Positions 46,311-59,800 of a DNA stretch of 64,000 nt are shown here, in pieces (the stretch's first letter is position 1; every line of letters begins with the position of its first letter). The notes beneath the pieces were generated by a model. It searched no databases, was not told the origin of the DNA, and saw nothing but the letters and a program-made list of their open reading frames with translations. The stretch comes from Hydractinia symbiolongicarpus (Eukaryota; Cnidaria; Hydrozoa; Anthoathecata; Hydractiniidae), in NCBI RefSeq assembly GCF_029227915.1, contig NC_079883.1, positions 1,178,001 through 1,242,000 on the forward strand. Reading direction: 5' to 3'. The position numbers were made by a program, and so were the translations under genes.

Positions 46311-48889
46311 ACGCTGAATAAAAGAAGTTTAATCGCCGGCAAACGAAAACCCGCAATTTCCCGTAAATCCCGTGCTTGGCTCGTATAGTCGAGTATATAC
46401 AAAGAAAGTACCCTGTGAGTAAAGTCCTTTCCAGAACGATTTTTTATATTATCTTTTCACCACTAAAACGCATGAGACTTGTAGTTTTCAAAAATGTTTT
46501 CACTTTTGATGAGACGCTGAATAAAAGATGTTTAATCGCCGGCAAACGAAAACCCGCGATTTCCCGTAAATCTCGGACTCGGCCCGTATAGTCAAAAGTA
46601 TACAAACAAAGTACCCAGGGAGTAAACTCATTTCCCGAACGATTTTTTAAATTATCTTTTCACCACTAAAACGCAAGAGACTTGTAGTTTTCAAAAATGT
46701 TTTCATTTTTGATGAGACGCTAAATAAAAGAAGTTTAATCGCCGGCAAACGAAAACCCGCGATTTCCTGTAAATCCCGGGCTTAGCCCGTATAGTCGAAT
46801 GTATACAAAGAAAGTACCCTGTGAGTAAACTCATTTCCCGAACGATTTTTTAAATTATTTTTTCACCACTAAAACGCAAGAGACTTGTAGTTTTCAAAAA
46901 TGTTTTCATTTTTGATGAGACGCTGAATAAAAGAAGTTTAATCGCCGGCAAACGAAAACCCGGGATTTCCCGTAAATCCCGGACTCGGCCCGTATAGTCA
47001 AAAGTATACAAAGAAAATACCCAGGTAGTAAACTCATTTCCAGAACGATTTTTTAAATTATTTTTTCACCACTAAAACGCATGAGACTTGTAGTTTTCAA
47101 AAATGTTTTCATTTTTGATGAGACGCTGAATAAAAGAAGTTTAATCGCCGGCAAACGAAAACCCGCAATTTCCCGTAAATCCCGTGCTTGGCTCGTATAG
47201 TCGAGTATATACAAAGAAAGTACCCTGTGAGTAAAGTCCTTTCCAGAACGATTTTTTACATTATCTTTTAACCACTAAAACGCATGAGACTTGTAGTTTT
47301 CAAAAATGTTTTCATTTTTGATGAGACGCTGAATAAAAGAAGTTTAATCGCCGGCAAACGAAAACCCGGGATTTCCCGTAAATCCCGGACTCGGCCCGTA
47401 TAGTCAAAAGTATACAAAGAAAATACCCAGGTAGTAAACTCATTTCCAGAACGATTTTTTAAATTATTTTTTCACCACTAAAACGCATGAGACTTGTAGT
47501 TTTCAAAAATGTTTTCATTTTTGATGAGACGCTGAATAAAAGAAGTTTAATCGCCGGCAAACGAAAACCCGCAATTTCCCGTAAATCCCGTGCTTGGCTC
47601 GTATAGTCGAGTATATACAAAGAAAGTACCCTGTGAGTAAAGTCCTTTCCAGAACGATTTTTTACATTATCTTTTAACCACTAAAACGCATGAGACTTGT
47701 AGTTTTCAAAAATGTTTTCATTTTTGATGAGACGCGAAATAAAAGAAGTTTAATCGCCGGCAAACGAAAACCCGCGATTTCCCGTAAATCCCGGGCTTGG
47801 CCCGTATAGTCAAATGTATACAAAGAAAGTACCCTGTGAGTAAACTCTTTTCCCGAACGATTTTTTAAATTATTTTTTCACCACTAAAACGCATGAGACT
47901 TGTAGTTTTCAAAAATGTTTTCATTTTTGATGAGACGCTGAATGAAAGAAGTTTAATCGCCGGCAAACGAAAACCCGCGATTTCCCGTAAATCCCGTGCT
48001 TGGCCCGTATAGTCGAGTATATACAAAAAAGTACCCTGTGAGTAAACTCATTTCCAGAACGATTTTTTAAATTATCTTTTCACCACTAAAACGCATGAGA
48101 CTTGTAGTCTTCAAAAATGTTTTCATTTTTGATGAGACGCGGAATAAAAGAAGTTTAATCGCCGGCAAACGAAAACCTGCGATTTCCCGTAAATCCCGGT
48201 CTCGGCCCGTATAGTCAAAAGTATACAAAGAAAATACCCAGGGAGTAAACTCATTTCCCGAACGATTTTTTAAATTATTTTTTCACCACTAAAACGTATG
48301 AGACTCGTAGTTTTCAAAAAAATTTTCATTTTTGATGAGACGCTGAATAAAAGAAGTTTAATCGCCGGCAAACGAAAACCCGCGATTTCCCGTAAATCCC
48401 GGACTCGGCCCGTATAGTCAAAAGTATACAAAGAAAGTACCCTGCGAGTAAACTCATTTCAAGAACGATTTTTTAAATTATTTTTTCACCACTAAAACGT
48501 ATGAGACTCGTAGTTTTCAAAAAAATTTTCATTTTTGATGAGACGCTGAATAAAAGAAGTTTAATCGCCGGCAAACGAAAACCCGCGATTTCCCGTAAAT
48601 CCCGGACTCGGCCCGTATAGTCAAAAGTATACAAAGAAAGTACCCTGCGAGTAAACTCATTTCAAGAACGATTTTTTAAATTATTTTTTCACCACTAAAA
48701 CGCATGAGACTTGTAGTTTTCAGGAATGTTTTCATTTTTAATGAGACGCTTAATGAAAGAAGTTTAATCGCCGGCAAACGAAAACCCGCGATTTCCCGTA
48801 ATTCCCGGGCTTGGCCCGTATAGTCGAATGTATACATAGAAAGTACCCTGTGAGTAAACTCATTTCTCGAACTATTTTTTAAATTATCT
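46311..48889. repeat. Rearranged forerunner of the 21-mer HOR
   Basis: The segment from about 46,310 matches 49,560-50,570 at offset 3,247, then offset 2,841 from about 47.33 kb (TTTTACATTATC at 47,660 and 50,501; the AAAAAAATTTT unit at 48,311 and 51,152). It is therefore another version of the 14-monomer part of the 21-mer, enlarged by a 406-bp dimer duplication. One unit is also repeated as a single monomer: TTTTCAAAAAAATTTT at 48,311 and 48,514, 203 bp apart. Confidence 0.76.
46880..47729. repeat. 406-bp dimer tandem duplication
   Basis: TTTTACATTATCTTTTAACC begins at 47,254 and 47,660, exactly 2 monomers apart, and the CCCGGGATTT unit is likewise repeated. The match begins near 46,880 (GCAAGAGAC against GCATGAGAC just upstream) and ends near 47,729, where CTGAAT becomes CGAAAT. 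The equivalent place at 50.2-50.6 kb has the dimer once, so this is a local gain. Confidence 0.83.
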
Positions 48890-51800
48890 TTTCACCACTA
48901 AAACGCATGAGACTTGTAGTTTTCAAATATGTTTTCATTTTTGATGAGACGCGAAATAAAAGAAGTTTAATCGCCGGCAAACGAAAACCCGCAATTTCCT
49001 GTAAATCCCGGACTCGGCCCGTATAGTCGAGTATATACAAAGAAAGTACCCTGCGAGTAAACTCATTTCCAGAACCATTTTTTAAGTTATCTTTTCACCA
49101 CTAAAAGGCATGAGACTTGTAGTTTTCAAAAATGTTTTCATTTTTGATGAGACGCGGAAAAAAAGAAGTTTAATCGCCGGCAAACGAAAACCCGCGAATT
49201 CCCGTAAATCCCGGACTCGGCCCGTATAGTCAAATGTATACAACGAAAATACCCAGGGAGTAAACTCATTTCCAGAGCGATTTTTTAAATTATCTTTTCA
49301 CCACTAAAACGCATGAGACTTGTAGTTTTCAAAAATGTTTTCATCTTTGATGAGACGCCGAATAAAAGATGTTTAATTGCCGGCAAACGAAAACCCGCGA
49401 TTTCCCGTAAATCCCGGATTCGGCCCGTATAGTCGAGTATATACAAAGAGAGTACCCTGTGAGTAAACTCATTTCCAGAACGATTTCTTAAATTATCTTT
49501 TCACCACTAAAACGCATGAGACTTGTATTTTTTAAAAATGTTTTCATTTTTGAGGAGACGCTGAATAAAAGAAGTTTAATCGCCGGCAAACGAAAACCCG
49601 CAATTTCCCGTAAATCCCGTGCTTGGCTCGTATAGTCGAGTATATACAAAGAAAGTACCCTGTGAGTAAAGTCCTTTCCAGAACGATTTTTTATATTATC
49701 TTTTCACCACTAAAACGCATGAGACTTGTAGTTTTCAAAAATGTTTTTACTTTTGATGAGACGCTGAATAAAAGATGTTTAATCGCCGGCAAACGAAAAC
49801 CCGCGATTTCCCGTAAATCTCGGACTCGGCCCGTATAGTCAAAAGTATACAAACAAAGTACCCAGGGAGTAAACTCATTTCCCGAACGATTTTTTAAATT
49901 ATCTTTTCACCACTAAAACGCAAGAGACTTGTAGTTTTCAAAAATGTTTTCATTTTTGATGAGACGCTAAATAAAAGAAGTTTAATCGCCGGCAAACGAA
50001 AACCCGCGATTTCCTGTAAATCCCGGGCTTAGCCCGTATAGTCGAATGTATACAAAGAAAGTACCCTGTGAGTAAACTCATTTCCCGAACGATTTTTTAA
50101 ATTATTTTTTCACCACTAAAACGCAAGAGACTTGTAGTTTTCAAAAATGTTTTCATTTTTGATGAGACGCTGAATAAAAGAAGTTTAATCGCCGGCAAAC
50201 GAAAACCCGGGATTTCCCGTAAATCCCGGACTCGGCCCGTATAGTCAAAAGTATACAAAGAAAATACCCAGGTAGTAAACTCATTTCCAGAACGATTTTT
50301 TAAATTATTTTTTCACCACTAAAACGCATGAGACTTGTAGTTTTCAAAAATGTTTTCATTTTTGATGAGACGCTGAATAAAAGAAGTTTAATCGCCGGCA
50401 AACGAAAACCCGCAATTTCCCGTAAATCCCGTGCTTGGCTCGTATAGTCGAGTATATACAAAGAAAGTACCCTGTGAGTAAAGTCCTTTCCAGAACGATT
50501 TTTTACATTATCTTTTAACCACTAAAACGCATGAGACTTGTAGTTTTCAAAAATGTTTTCATTTTTGATGAGACGCGAAATAAAAGAAGTTTAATCGCCG
50601 GCAAACGAAAACCCGCGATTTCCCGTAAATCCCGGGCTTGGCCCGTATAGTCAAATGTATACAAAGAAAGTACCCTGTGAGTAAACTCTTTTCCCGAACG
50701 ATTTTTTAAATTATTTTTTCACCACTAAAACGCATGAGACTTGTAGTTTTCAAAAATGTTTTCATTTTTGATGAGACGCTGAATGAAAGAAGTTTAATCG
50801 CCGGCAAACGAAAACCCGCGATTTCCCGTAAATCCCGTGCTTGGCCCGTATAGTCGAGTATATACAAAAAAGTACCCTGTGAGTAAACTCATTTCCAGAA
50901 CGATTTTTTAAATTATCTTTTCACCACTAAAACGCATGAGACTTGTAGTCTTCAAAAATGTTTTCATTTTTGATGAGACGCGGAATAAAAGAAGTTTAAT
51001 CGCCGGCAAACGAAAACCTGCGATTTCCCGTAAATCCCGGTCTCGGCCCGTATAGTCAAAAGTATACAAAGAAAATACCCAGGGAGTAAACTCATTTCCC
51101 GAACGATTTTTTAAATTATTTTTTCACCACTAAAACGTATGAGACTCGTAGTTTTCAAAAAAAATTTCATTTTTGATGAGACGCTGAATAAAAGAAGTTT
51201 AATCGCCGGCAAACGAAAACCCGCGATTTCCCGTAAATCCCGGACTCGGCCCGTATAGTCAAAAGTATACAAAGAAAGTACCCTGCGAGTAAACTCATTT
51301 CAAGAACGATTTTTTAAATTATCTTTTCACCACTAAAACGCACGAGACTTGTAGTTTTCAAAAATGTTTTCATTTTTGATGAGACGCTGAATAAAAGGAG
51401 TTTAATCGCCGGCAAACGAAAACCCGCGATTTCCCGTAAATCCCGTGCTTGGCCCGTATAGTCGAGTATATACAAAGAAAGTACCCTGTGAGTAAACTCA
51501 TTTCCAGAACGATTTTTTAAATTATTTTTTCACCACTAAAACGCATGAGACTTGTAGTTTTCAGGAATGTTTTCATTTTTAATGAGACGCTTAATGAAAG
51601 AAGTTTAATCGCCGGCAAACGAAAACCCGCGATTTCCCGTAATTCCCGGGCTTGGCCCGTATAGTCGAATGTATACAAAGAAAGTACCCTGTGAGTAAAC
51701 TCATTTCTCGAACTATTTTTTAAATTATTTTTTCACCACTAAAACGCATGAGACTTGTAGTTTTCAAAAATGTTTTCATTTTTGATGAGACGCTGAATAA

Positions 51801-53139
51801 AAGAAGTTTAATCGCCGGCAAACGAAAACCCGCAATTTCCCGTAAATCCCGTGCTTGGCTCGTATAGTCGAGTATATACAAAGAAAGTACCCTGTGAGTA
51901 AAGTCCTTTCCAGAACGATTTTTTACATTATCTTTTAACCACTAAAACGCATGAGACTTGTAGTTTTCAAAAATGTTTTCATTTTTGATGAGACGCGAAA
52001 TAAAAGAAGTTTAATCGCCGGCAAACGAAAACCCGCGATTTCCCGTAAATCCCGGGCTTGGCCCGTATAGTCAAATGTATACAAAGAAAGTACCCTGTGA
52101 GTAAACTCTTTTCCCGAACGATTTTTTAAATTATTTTTTCACCACTAAAACGCATGAGACTTGTAGTTTTCAAAAATGTTTTCATTTTTGATGAGACGCT
52201 GAATGAAAGAAGTTTAATCGCCGGCAAACGAAAACCCGCGATTTCCCGTAAATCCCGTGCTTGGCCCGTATAGTCGAGTATATACAAAAAAGTACCCTGT
52301 GAGTAAACTCATTTCCAGAACGATTTTTTAAATTATCTTTTCACCACTAAAACGCATGAGACTTGTAGTCTTCAAAAATGTTTTCATTTTTGATGAGACG
52401 CGGAATAAAAGAAGTTTAATCGCCGGCAAACGAAAACCTGCGATTTCCCGTAAATCCCGGTCTCGGCCCGTATAGTCAAAAGTATACAAAGAAAATACCC
52501 AGGGAGTAAACTCATTTCCCGAACGATTTTTTAAATTATTTTTTCACCACTAAAACGTATGAGACTCGTAGTTTTCAAAAAAATTTTCATTTTTGATGAG
52601 ACGCTGAATAAAAGAAGTTTAATCGCCGGCAAACGAAAACCCGCGATTTCCCGTAAATCCCGGACTCGGCCCGTATAGTCAAAAGTATACAAAGAAAGTA
52701 CCCTGCGAGTAAACTCATTTCAAGAACGATTTTTTAAATTATCTTTTCACCACTAAAACGCACGAGACTTGTAGTTTTCAAAAATGTTTTCATTTTTGAT
52801 GAGACGCTGAATAAAAGGAGTTTAATCGCCGGCAAACGAAAACCCGCGATTTCCCGTAAATCCCGTGCTTGGCCCGTATAGTCGAGTATATACAAAGAAA
52901 GTACCCTGTGAGTAAACTCATTTCCAGAACGATTTTTTAAATTATTTTTTCACCACTAAAACGCATGAGACTTGTAGTTTTCAGGAATGTTTTCATTTTT
53001 AATGAGACGCTTAATGAAAGAAGTTTAATCGCCGGCAAACGAAAACCCGCGATTTCCCGTAATTCCCGGGCTTGGCCCGTATAGTCGAATGTATACAAAG
53101 AAAGTACCCTGTGAGTAAACTCATTTCTCGAACTATTTT
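48890..53139. repeat. 21-mer supra-HOR (4,261 bp), copy A
   Basis: CTAAAAGG at 49,101 recurs at 57,014. TTTTACATTATC at 50,501 and 51,921 recurs at 58,414 and 59,834. The AAAAAAATTTT units at 51,152 and 52,572 recur at 59,065 and 60,485. All offsets are 7,913 bp. The unit is 21 x 203 less 2: seven monomers found only in this unit and its forerunner, followed by two 7-mers that each lack one base in ATACAAAAAAGTACC. Differences from copy B are few; I noticed TGAGGAGACG at 49,551 against TGATGAGACG, and TTTTTACTTTTG near 49,744 against TTTTCACTTTTG. Edges are approximate, and the match extends back to about 48,675. Confidence 0.84.
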
Positions 53140-56100
53140 TTAAATTATTTTTTCACCACTAAAACGCATGAGACTTGTAGTTTTCAAAAATGTTTTCATT
53201 TTTGATGAGACGCTGAATAAAAGAAGTTTAATCGCCGGCAAACGAAAACCCGCAATTTCCCGTAAATCCCGTGCTTGGCTCGTATAGTCGAGTATATACA
53301 AAGAAAGTACCCTGTGAGTAAAGTCCTTTCCAGAACGATTTTTTACATTATCTTTTAACCACTAAAACGCATGAGACTTGTAGTTTTCAAAAATGTTTTC
53401 ATTTTTGATGAGACGCGAAATAAAAGAAGTTTAATCGCCGGCAAACGAAAACCCGCGGTTTCCCGTAAATCCCGGGCTTGGCCCGTATAGTCAAATGTAT
53501 ACAAAGAAAGTACCCTGTGAGTAAACTCTTTTCCCGAACGATTTTTTAAATTATTTTTTCACCACTAAAACGCATGAGACTTGTAGTTTTCAAAAATGTT
53601 TTCATTTTTGATGAGACGCTGAATGAAAGAAGTTTAATCGCCGGCAAACGAAAACCCGCGATTTCCCGTAAATCCCGTGCTTGGCCCGTATAGTCGAGTA
53701 TATACAAAAAAGTACCCTGTGAGTAAACTCATTTCCAGAACGATTTTTTAAATTATCTTTTCACCACTAAAACGCATGAGACTTGTAGTCTTCAAAAATG
53801 TTTTCATTTTTGATGAGACGCGGAATAAAAGAAGTTTAATCGCCGGCAAACGAAAACCTGCGATTTCCCGTAAATCCCGGTCTCGGCCCGTATAGTCAAA
53901 AGTATACAAAGAAAATACCCAGGGAGTAAACTCATTTCCCGAACGATTTTTTAAATTATTTTTTCACCACTAAAACGTATGAGACTCGTAGTTTTCAAAA
54001 AAATTTTCATTTTTGATGAGACGCTGAATAAAAGAAGTTTAATCGCCGGCAAACGAAAACCCGCGATTTCCCGTAAATCCCGGACTCGGCCCGTATAGTC
54101 AAAAGTATACAAAGAAAGTACCCTGCGAGTAAACTCATTTCAAGAACGATTTTTTAAATTATCTTTTCACCACTAAAACGCACGAGACTTGTAGTTTTCA
54201 AAAATGTTTTCATTTTTGATGAGACGCTGAATAAAAGGAGTTTAATCGCCGGCAAACGAAAACCCGCGATTTCCCGTAAATCCCGTGCTTGGCCCGTATA
54301 GTCGAGTATATACAAAGAAAGTACCCTGTGAGTAAACTCATTTCCAGAACGATTTTTTAAATTATTTTTTCACCACTAAAACGCATGAGACTTGTAGTTT
54401 TCAGGAATGTTTTCATTTTTAATGAGACGCTTAATGAAAGAAGTTTAATCGCCGGCAAACGAAAACCCGCGATTTCCCGTAATTCCCGGGCTTGGCCCGT
54501 ATAGTCGAATGTATACAAAGAAAGTACCCTGTGAGTAAACTCATTTCCAGAACGATTTTTTAAATTATCTTTTCACCACTAAAACGCATGAGACTTGTAG
54601 TCTTCAAAAATGTTTTCATTTTTGATGAGACGCGGAATAAAAGAAGTTTAATCGCCGGCAAACGAAAACCTGCGATTTCCCGTAAATCCCGGTCTCGGCC
54701 CGTATAGTCAAAAGTATACAAAGAAAATACCCAGGGAGTAAACTCATTTCCCGAACGATTTTTTAAATTATTTTTTCACCACTAAAACGTATGAGACTCG
54801 TAGTTTTCAAAAAAATTTTCATTTTTGATGAGACGCTGAATAAAAGAAGTTTAATCGCCGGCAAACGAAAACCCGCGATTTCCCGTAAATCCCGGACTCG
54901 GCCCGTATAGTCAAAAGTATACAAAGAAAGTACCCTGCGAGTAAACTCATTTCAAGAACGATTTTTTAAATTATCTTTTCACCACTAAAACGCACGAGAC
55001 TTGTAGTTTTCAAAAATGTTTTCATTTTTGATGAGACGCTGAATAAAAGGAGTTTAATCGCCGGCAAACGAAAACCCGCGATTTCCCGTAAATCCCGTGC
55101 TTGGCCCGTATAGTCGAGTATATACAAAGAAAGTACCCTGTGAGTAAACTCATTTCCAGAACGATTTTTTAAATTATTTTTTCACCACTAAAACGCATGA
55201 GACTTGTAGTTTTCAGGAATGTTTTCATTTTTAATGAGACGCTTAATGAAAGAAGTTTAATCGCCGGCAAACGAAAACCCGCGATTTCCCGTAATTCCCG
55301 GGCTTGGCCCGTATAGTCGAATGTATACAAAGAAAGTACCCTGTGAGTAAACTCATTTCTCGAACTATTTTTTAAATTATTTTTTCACCACTAAAACGCA
55401 TGAGACTTGTAGTTTTCAAAAATGTTTTCATTTTTGATGAGACGCTGAATAAAAGAAGTTTAATCGCCGGCAAACGAAAACCCGCAATTTCCCGTAAATC
55501 CCGTGCTTGGCTCGTATAGTCGAGTATATACAAAGAAAGTACCCTGTGAGTAAAGTCCTTTCCAGAACGATTTTTTACATTATCTTTTAACCACTAAAAC
55601 GCATGAGACTTGTAGTTTTCAAAAATGTTTTCATTTTTGATGAGACGCGAAATAAAAGAAGTTTAATCGCCGGCAAACGAAAACCCGCGGTTTCCCGTAA
55701 ATCCCGGGCTTGGCCCGTATAGTCAAATGTATACAAAGAAAGTACCCTGTGAGTAAACTCTTTTCCCGAACGATTTTTTAAATTATTTTTTCACCACTAA
55801 AACGCATGAGACTTGTAGTTTTCAAAAATGTTTTCATTTTTGATGAGACGCTGAATGAAAGAAGTTTAATCGCCGGCAAACGAAAACCCGCGATTTCCCG
55901 TAAATCCCGTGCTTGGCCCGTATAGTCGAGTATATACAAAAAAGTACCCTGTGAGTAAACTCATTTCCAGAACGATTTTTTAAATTATCTTTTCACCACT
56001 AAAACGCATGAGACTTGTAGTCTTCAAAAATGTTTTCATTTTTGATGAGACGCGGAATAAAAGAAGTTTAATCGCCGGCAAACGAAAACCTGCGATTTCC

Positions 56101-56790
56101 CGTAAATCCCGGTCTCGGCCCGTATAGTCAAAAGTATACAAAGAAAATACCCAGGGAGTAAACTCATTTCCCGAACGATTTTTTAAATTATTTTTTCACC
56201 ACTAAAACGTATGAGACTCGTAGTTTTCAAAAAAATTTTCATTTTTGATGAGACGCTGAATAAAAGAAGTTTAATCGCCGGCAAACGAAAACCCGCGATT
56301 TCCCGTAAATCCCGGACTCGGCCCGTATAGTCAAAAGTATACAAAGAAAGTACCCTGCGAGTAAACTCATTTCAAGAACGATTTTTTAAATTATCTTTTC
56401 ACCACTAAAACGCACGAGACTTGTAGTTTTCAAAAATGTTTTCATTTTTGATGAGACGCTGAATAAAAGGAGTTTAATCGCCGGCAAACGAAAACCCGCG
56501 ATTTCCCGTAAATCCCGTGCTTGGCCCGTATAGTCGAGTATATACAAAGAAAGTACCCTGTGAGTAAACTCATTTCCAGAACGATTTTTTAAATTATTTT
56601 TTCACCACTAAAACGCATGAGACTTGTAGTTTTCAGGAATGTTTTCATTTTTAATGAGACGCTTAATGAAAGAAGTTTAATCGCCGGCAAACGAAAACCC
56701 GCGATTTCCCGTAATTCCCGGGCTTGGCCCGTATAGTCGAATGTATACAAAGAAAGTACCCTGTGAGTAAACTCATTTCTCGAACTATTT
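50300..56790. repeat. 1,420-bp 7-mer HOR, four full copies and one 4-monomer copy in a row
   Basis: TTTTACATTATC starts at 50,501, 51,921 and 53,341 (steps of 1,420), then 55,573 (1,420 plus 812). The TTTTCAAAAAAATTTT units begin at 51,152, 52,572, 53,992, 54,804 and 56,224, giving steps 1,420, 1,420, 812 and 1,420. The fourth copy (about 54,540-55,370) has only 4 monomers because the array passes from the GAATGTATAC unit straight to the GTAGTCTTC unit, omitting three. Two further 7-mers at about 58,213 and 59,633 belong to copy B of the 21-mer. The copies are very alike; CCCGCGGTTT near 53,457 and 55,688 is a change shared by some copies only. Confidence 0.88.
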
Positions 56791-56802
56791 TTTAAATTAT
56801 CT

Positions 56803-59800
56803 TTTCACCACTAAAACGCATGAGACTTGTAGTTTTCAAATATGTTTTCATTTTTGATGAGACGCGAAATAAAAGAAGTTTAATCGCCGGCAAACGAAAA
56901 CCCGCAATTTCCTGTAAATCCCGGACTCGGCCCGTATAGTCGAGTATATACAAAGAAAGTACCCTGCGAGTAAACTCATTTCCAGAACCATTTTTTAAGT
57001 TATCTTTTCACCACTAAAAGGCATGAGACTTGTAGTTTTCAAAAATGTTTTCATTTTTGATGAGACGCGGAAAAAAAGAAGTTTAATCGCCGGCAAACGA
57101 AAACCCGCGAATTCCCGTAAATCCCGGACTCGGCCCGTATAGTCAAATGTATACAACGAAAATACCCAGGGAGTAAACTCATTTCCAGAGCGATTTTTTA
57201 AATTATCTTTTCACCACTAAAACGCATGAGACTTGTAGTTTTCAAAAATGTTTTCATCTTTGATGAGACGCCGAATAAAAGATGTTTAATTGCCGGCAAA
57301 CGAAAACCCGCGATTTCCCGTAAATCCCGGATTCGGCCCGTATAGTCGAGTATATACAAAGAGAGTACCCTGTGAGTAAACTCATTTCCAGAACGATTTC
57401 TTAAATTATCTTTTCACCACTAAAACGCATGAGACTTGTATTTTTTAAAAATGTTTTCATTTTTGATGAGACGCTGAATAAAAGAAGTTTAATCGCCGGC
57501 AAACGAAAACCCGCAATTTCCCGTAAATCCCGTGCTTGGCTCGTATAGTCGAGTATATACAAAGAAAGTACCCTGTGAGTAAAGTCCTTTCCAGAACGAT
57601 TTTTTATATTATCTTTTCACCACTAAAACGCATGAGACTTGTAGTTTTCAAAAATGTTTTCACTTTTGATGAGACGCTGAATAAAAGATGTTTAATCGCC
57701 GGCAAACGAAAACCCGCGATTTCCCGTAAATCTCGGACTCGGCCCGTATAGTCAAAAGTATACAAACAAAGTACCCAGGGAGTAAACTCATTCCCCGAAC
57801 GATTTTTTAAATTATCTTTTCACCACTAAAACGCAAGAGACTTGTAGTTTTCAAAAATGTTTTCATTTTTGATGAGACGCTAAATAAAAGAAGTTTAATC
57901 GCCGGCAAACGAAAACCCGCGATTTCCTGTAAATCCCGGGCTTAGCCCGTATAGTCGAATGTATACAAAGAAAGTACCCTGTGAGTAAACTCATTTCCCG
58001 AACGATTTTTTAAATTATTTTTTCACCACTAAAACGCAAGAGACTTTTAGTTTTCAAAAATGTTTTCATTTTTGATGAGACGCTGAATAAAAGAAGTTTA
58101 ATCGCCGGAAAACGAAAACCCGGGATTTCCCGTAAATCCCGGACTCGGCCCGTATAGTCAAAAGTATACAAAGAAAATACCCAGGTAGTAAACTCATTTC
58201 CAGAACGATTTTTTAAATTATTTTTTCACCACTAAAACGCATGAGACTTGTAGTTTTCAAAAATGTTTTCATTTTTGATGAGACGCTGAATAAAAGAAGT
58301 TTAATCGCCGGCAAACGAAAACCCGCAATTTCCCGTAAATCCCGTGCTTGGCTCGTATAGTCGAGTATATACAAAGAAAGTACCCTGTGAGTAAAGTCCT
58401 TTCCAGAACGATTTTTTACATTATCTTTTAACCACTAAAACGCATGAGACTTGTAGTTTTCAAAAATGTTTTCATTTTTGATGAGACGCGAAATAAAAGA
58501 AGTTTAATCGCCGGCAAACGAAAACCCGCGATTTCCCGTAAATCCCGGGCTTGGCCCGTATAGTCAAATGTATACAAAGAAAGTACCCTGTGAGTAAACT
58601 CTTTTCCCGAACGATTTTTTAAATTATTTTTTCACCACTAAAACGCATGAGACTTGTAGTTTTCAAAAATGTTTTCATTTTTGATGAGACGCTGAATGAA
58701 AGAAGTTTAATCGCCGGCAAACGAAAACCCGCGATTTCCCGTAAATCCCGTGCTTGGCCCGTATAGTCGAGTATATACAAAAAAGTACCCTGTGAGTAAA
58801 CTCATTTCCAGAACGATTTTTTAAATTATCTTTTCACCACTAAAACGCATGAGACTGGTAGTCTTCAAAAATGTTTTCATTTTTGATGAGACGCGGAATA
58901 AAAGAAGTTTAATCGCCGGCAAACGAAAACCTGCGATTTCCCGTAAATCCCGGTCTTGGCCCGTATAGTCAAAAGTATACAAAGAAAATACCCAGGGAGT
59001 AAACTCATTTCCCGAACGATTTTTTAAATTATTTTTTCACCACTAAAACGTATGAGACTCGTAGTTTTCAAAAAAATTTTCATTTTTGATGAGACGCTGA
59101 ATAAAAGAAGTTTAATCGCCGGCAAACGAAAACCCGCGATTTCCCGTAAATCCCGGACTCGGCCCGTATAGTCAAAAGTATACAAAGAAAGTACCCTGCG
59201 AGTAAACTCATTTCAAGAACGATTTTTTAAATTATCTTTTCACCACTAAAACGCACGAGACTTGTAGTTTTCAAAAATGTTTTCATTTTTGATGAGACGC
59301 TGAATAAAAGGAGTTTAATCGCCGGCAAACGAAAACCCGCGATTTCCCGTAAATCCCGTGCTTGGCCCGTATAGTCGAGTATATACAAAGAAAGTACCCT
59401 GTGAGTAAACTCATTTCCAGAACGATTTTTTAAATTATTTTTTCACCACTAAAACGCATGAGACTTGTAGTTTTCAGGAATGTTTTCATTTTTAATGAGA
59501 CGCTTAATGAAAGAAGTTTAATCGCCGGCAAACGAAAACCCGCGATTTCCCGTAATTCCCGGGCTTGGCCCGTATAGTCGAATGTATACAAAGAAAGTAC
59601 CCTGTGAGTAAACTCATTTCTCGAACTATTTTTTAAATTATTTTTTCACCACTAAAACGCATGAGACTTGTAGTTTTCAAAAATGTTTTCATTTTTGATG
59701 AGACGCTGAATAAAAGAAGTTTAATCGCTGGCAAACGAAAACCCGCAATTTCCCGTAAATCCCGTGCTTGGCTCGTATAGTCGAGTATATACAAAGAAAG

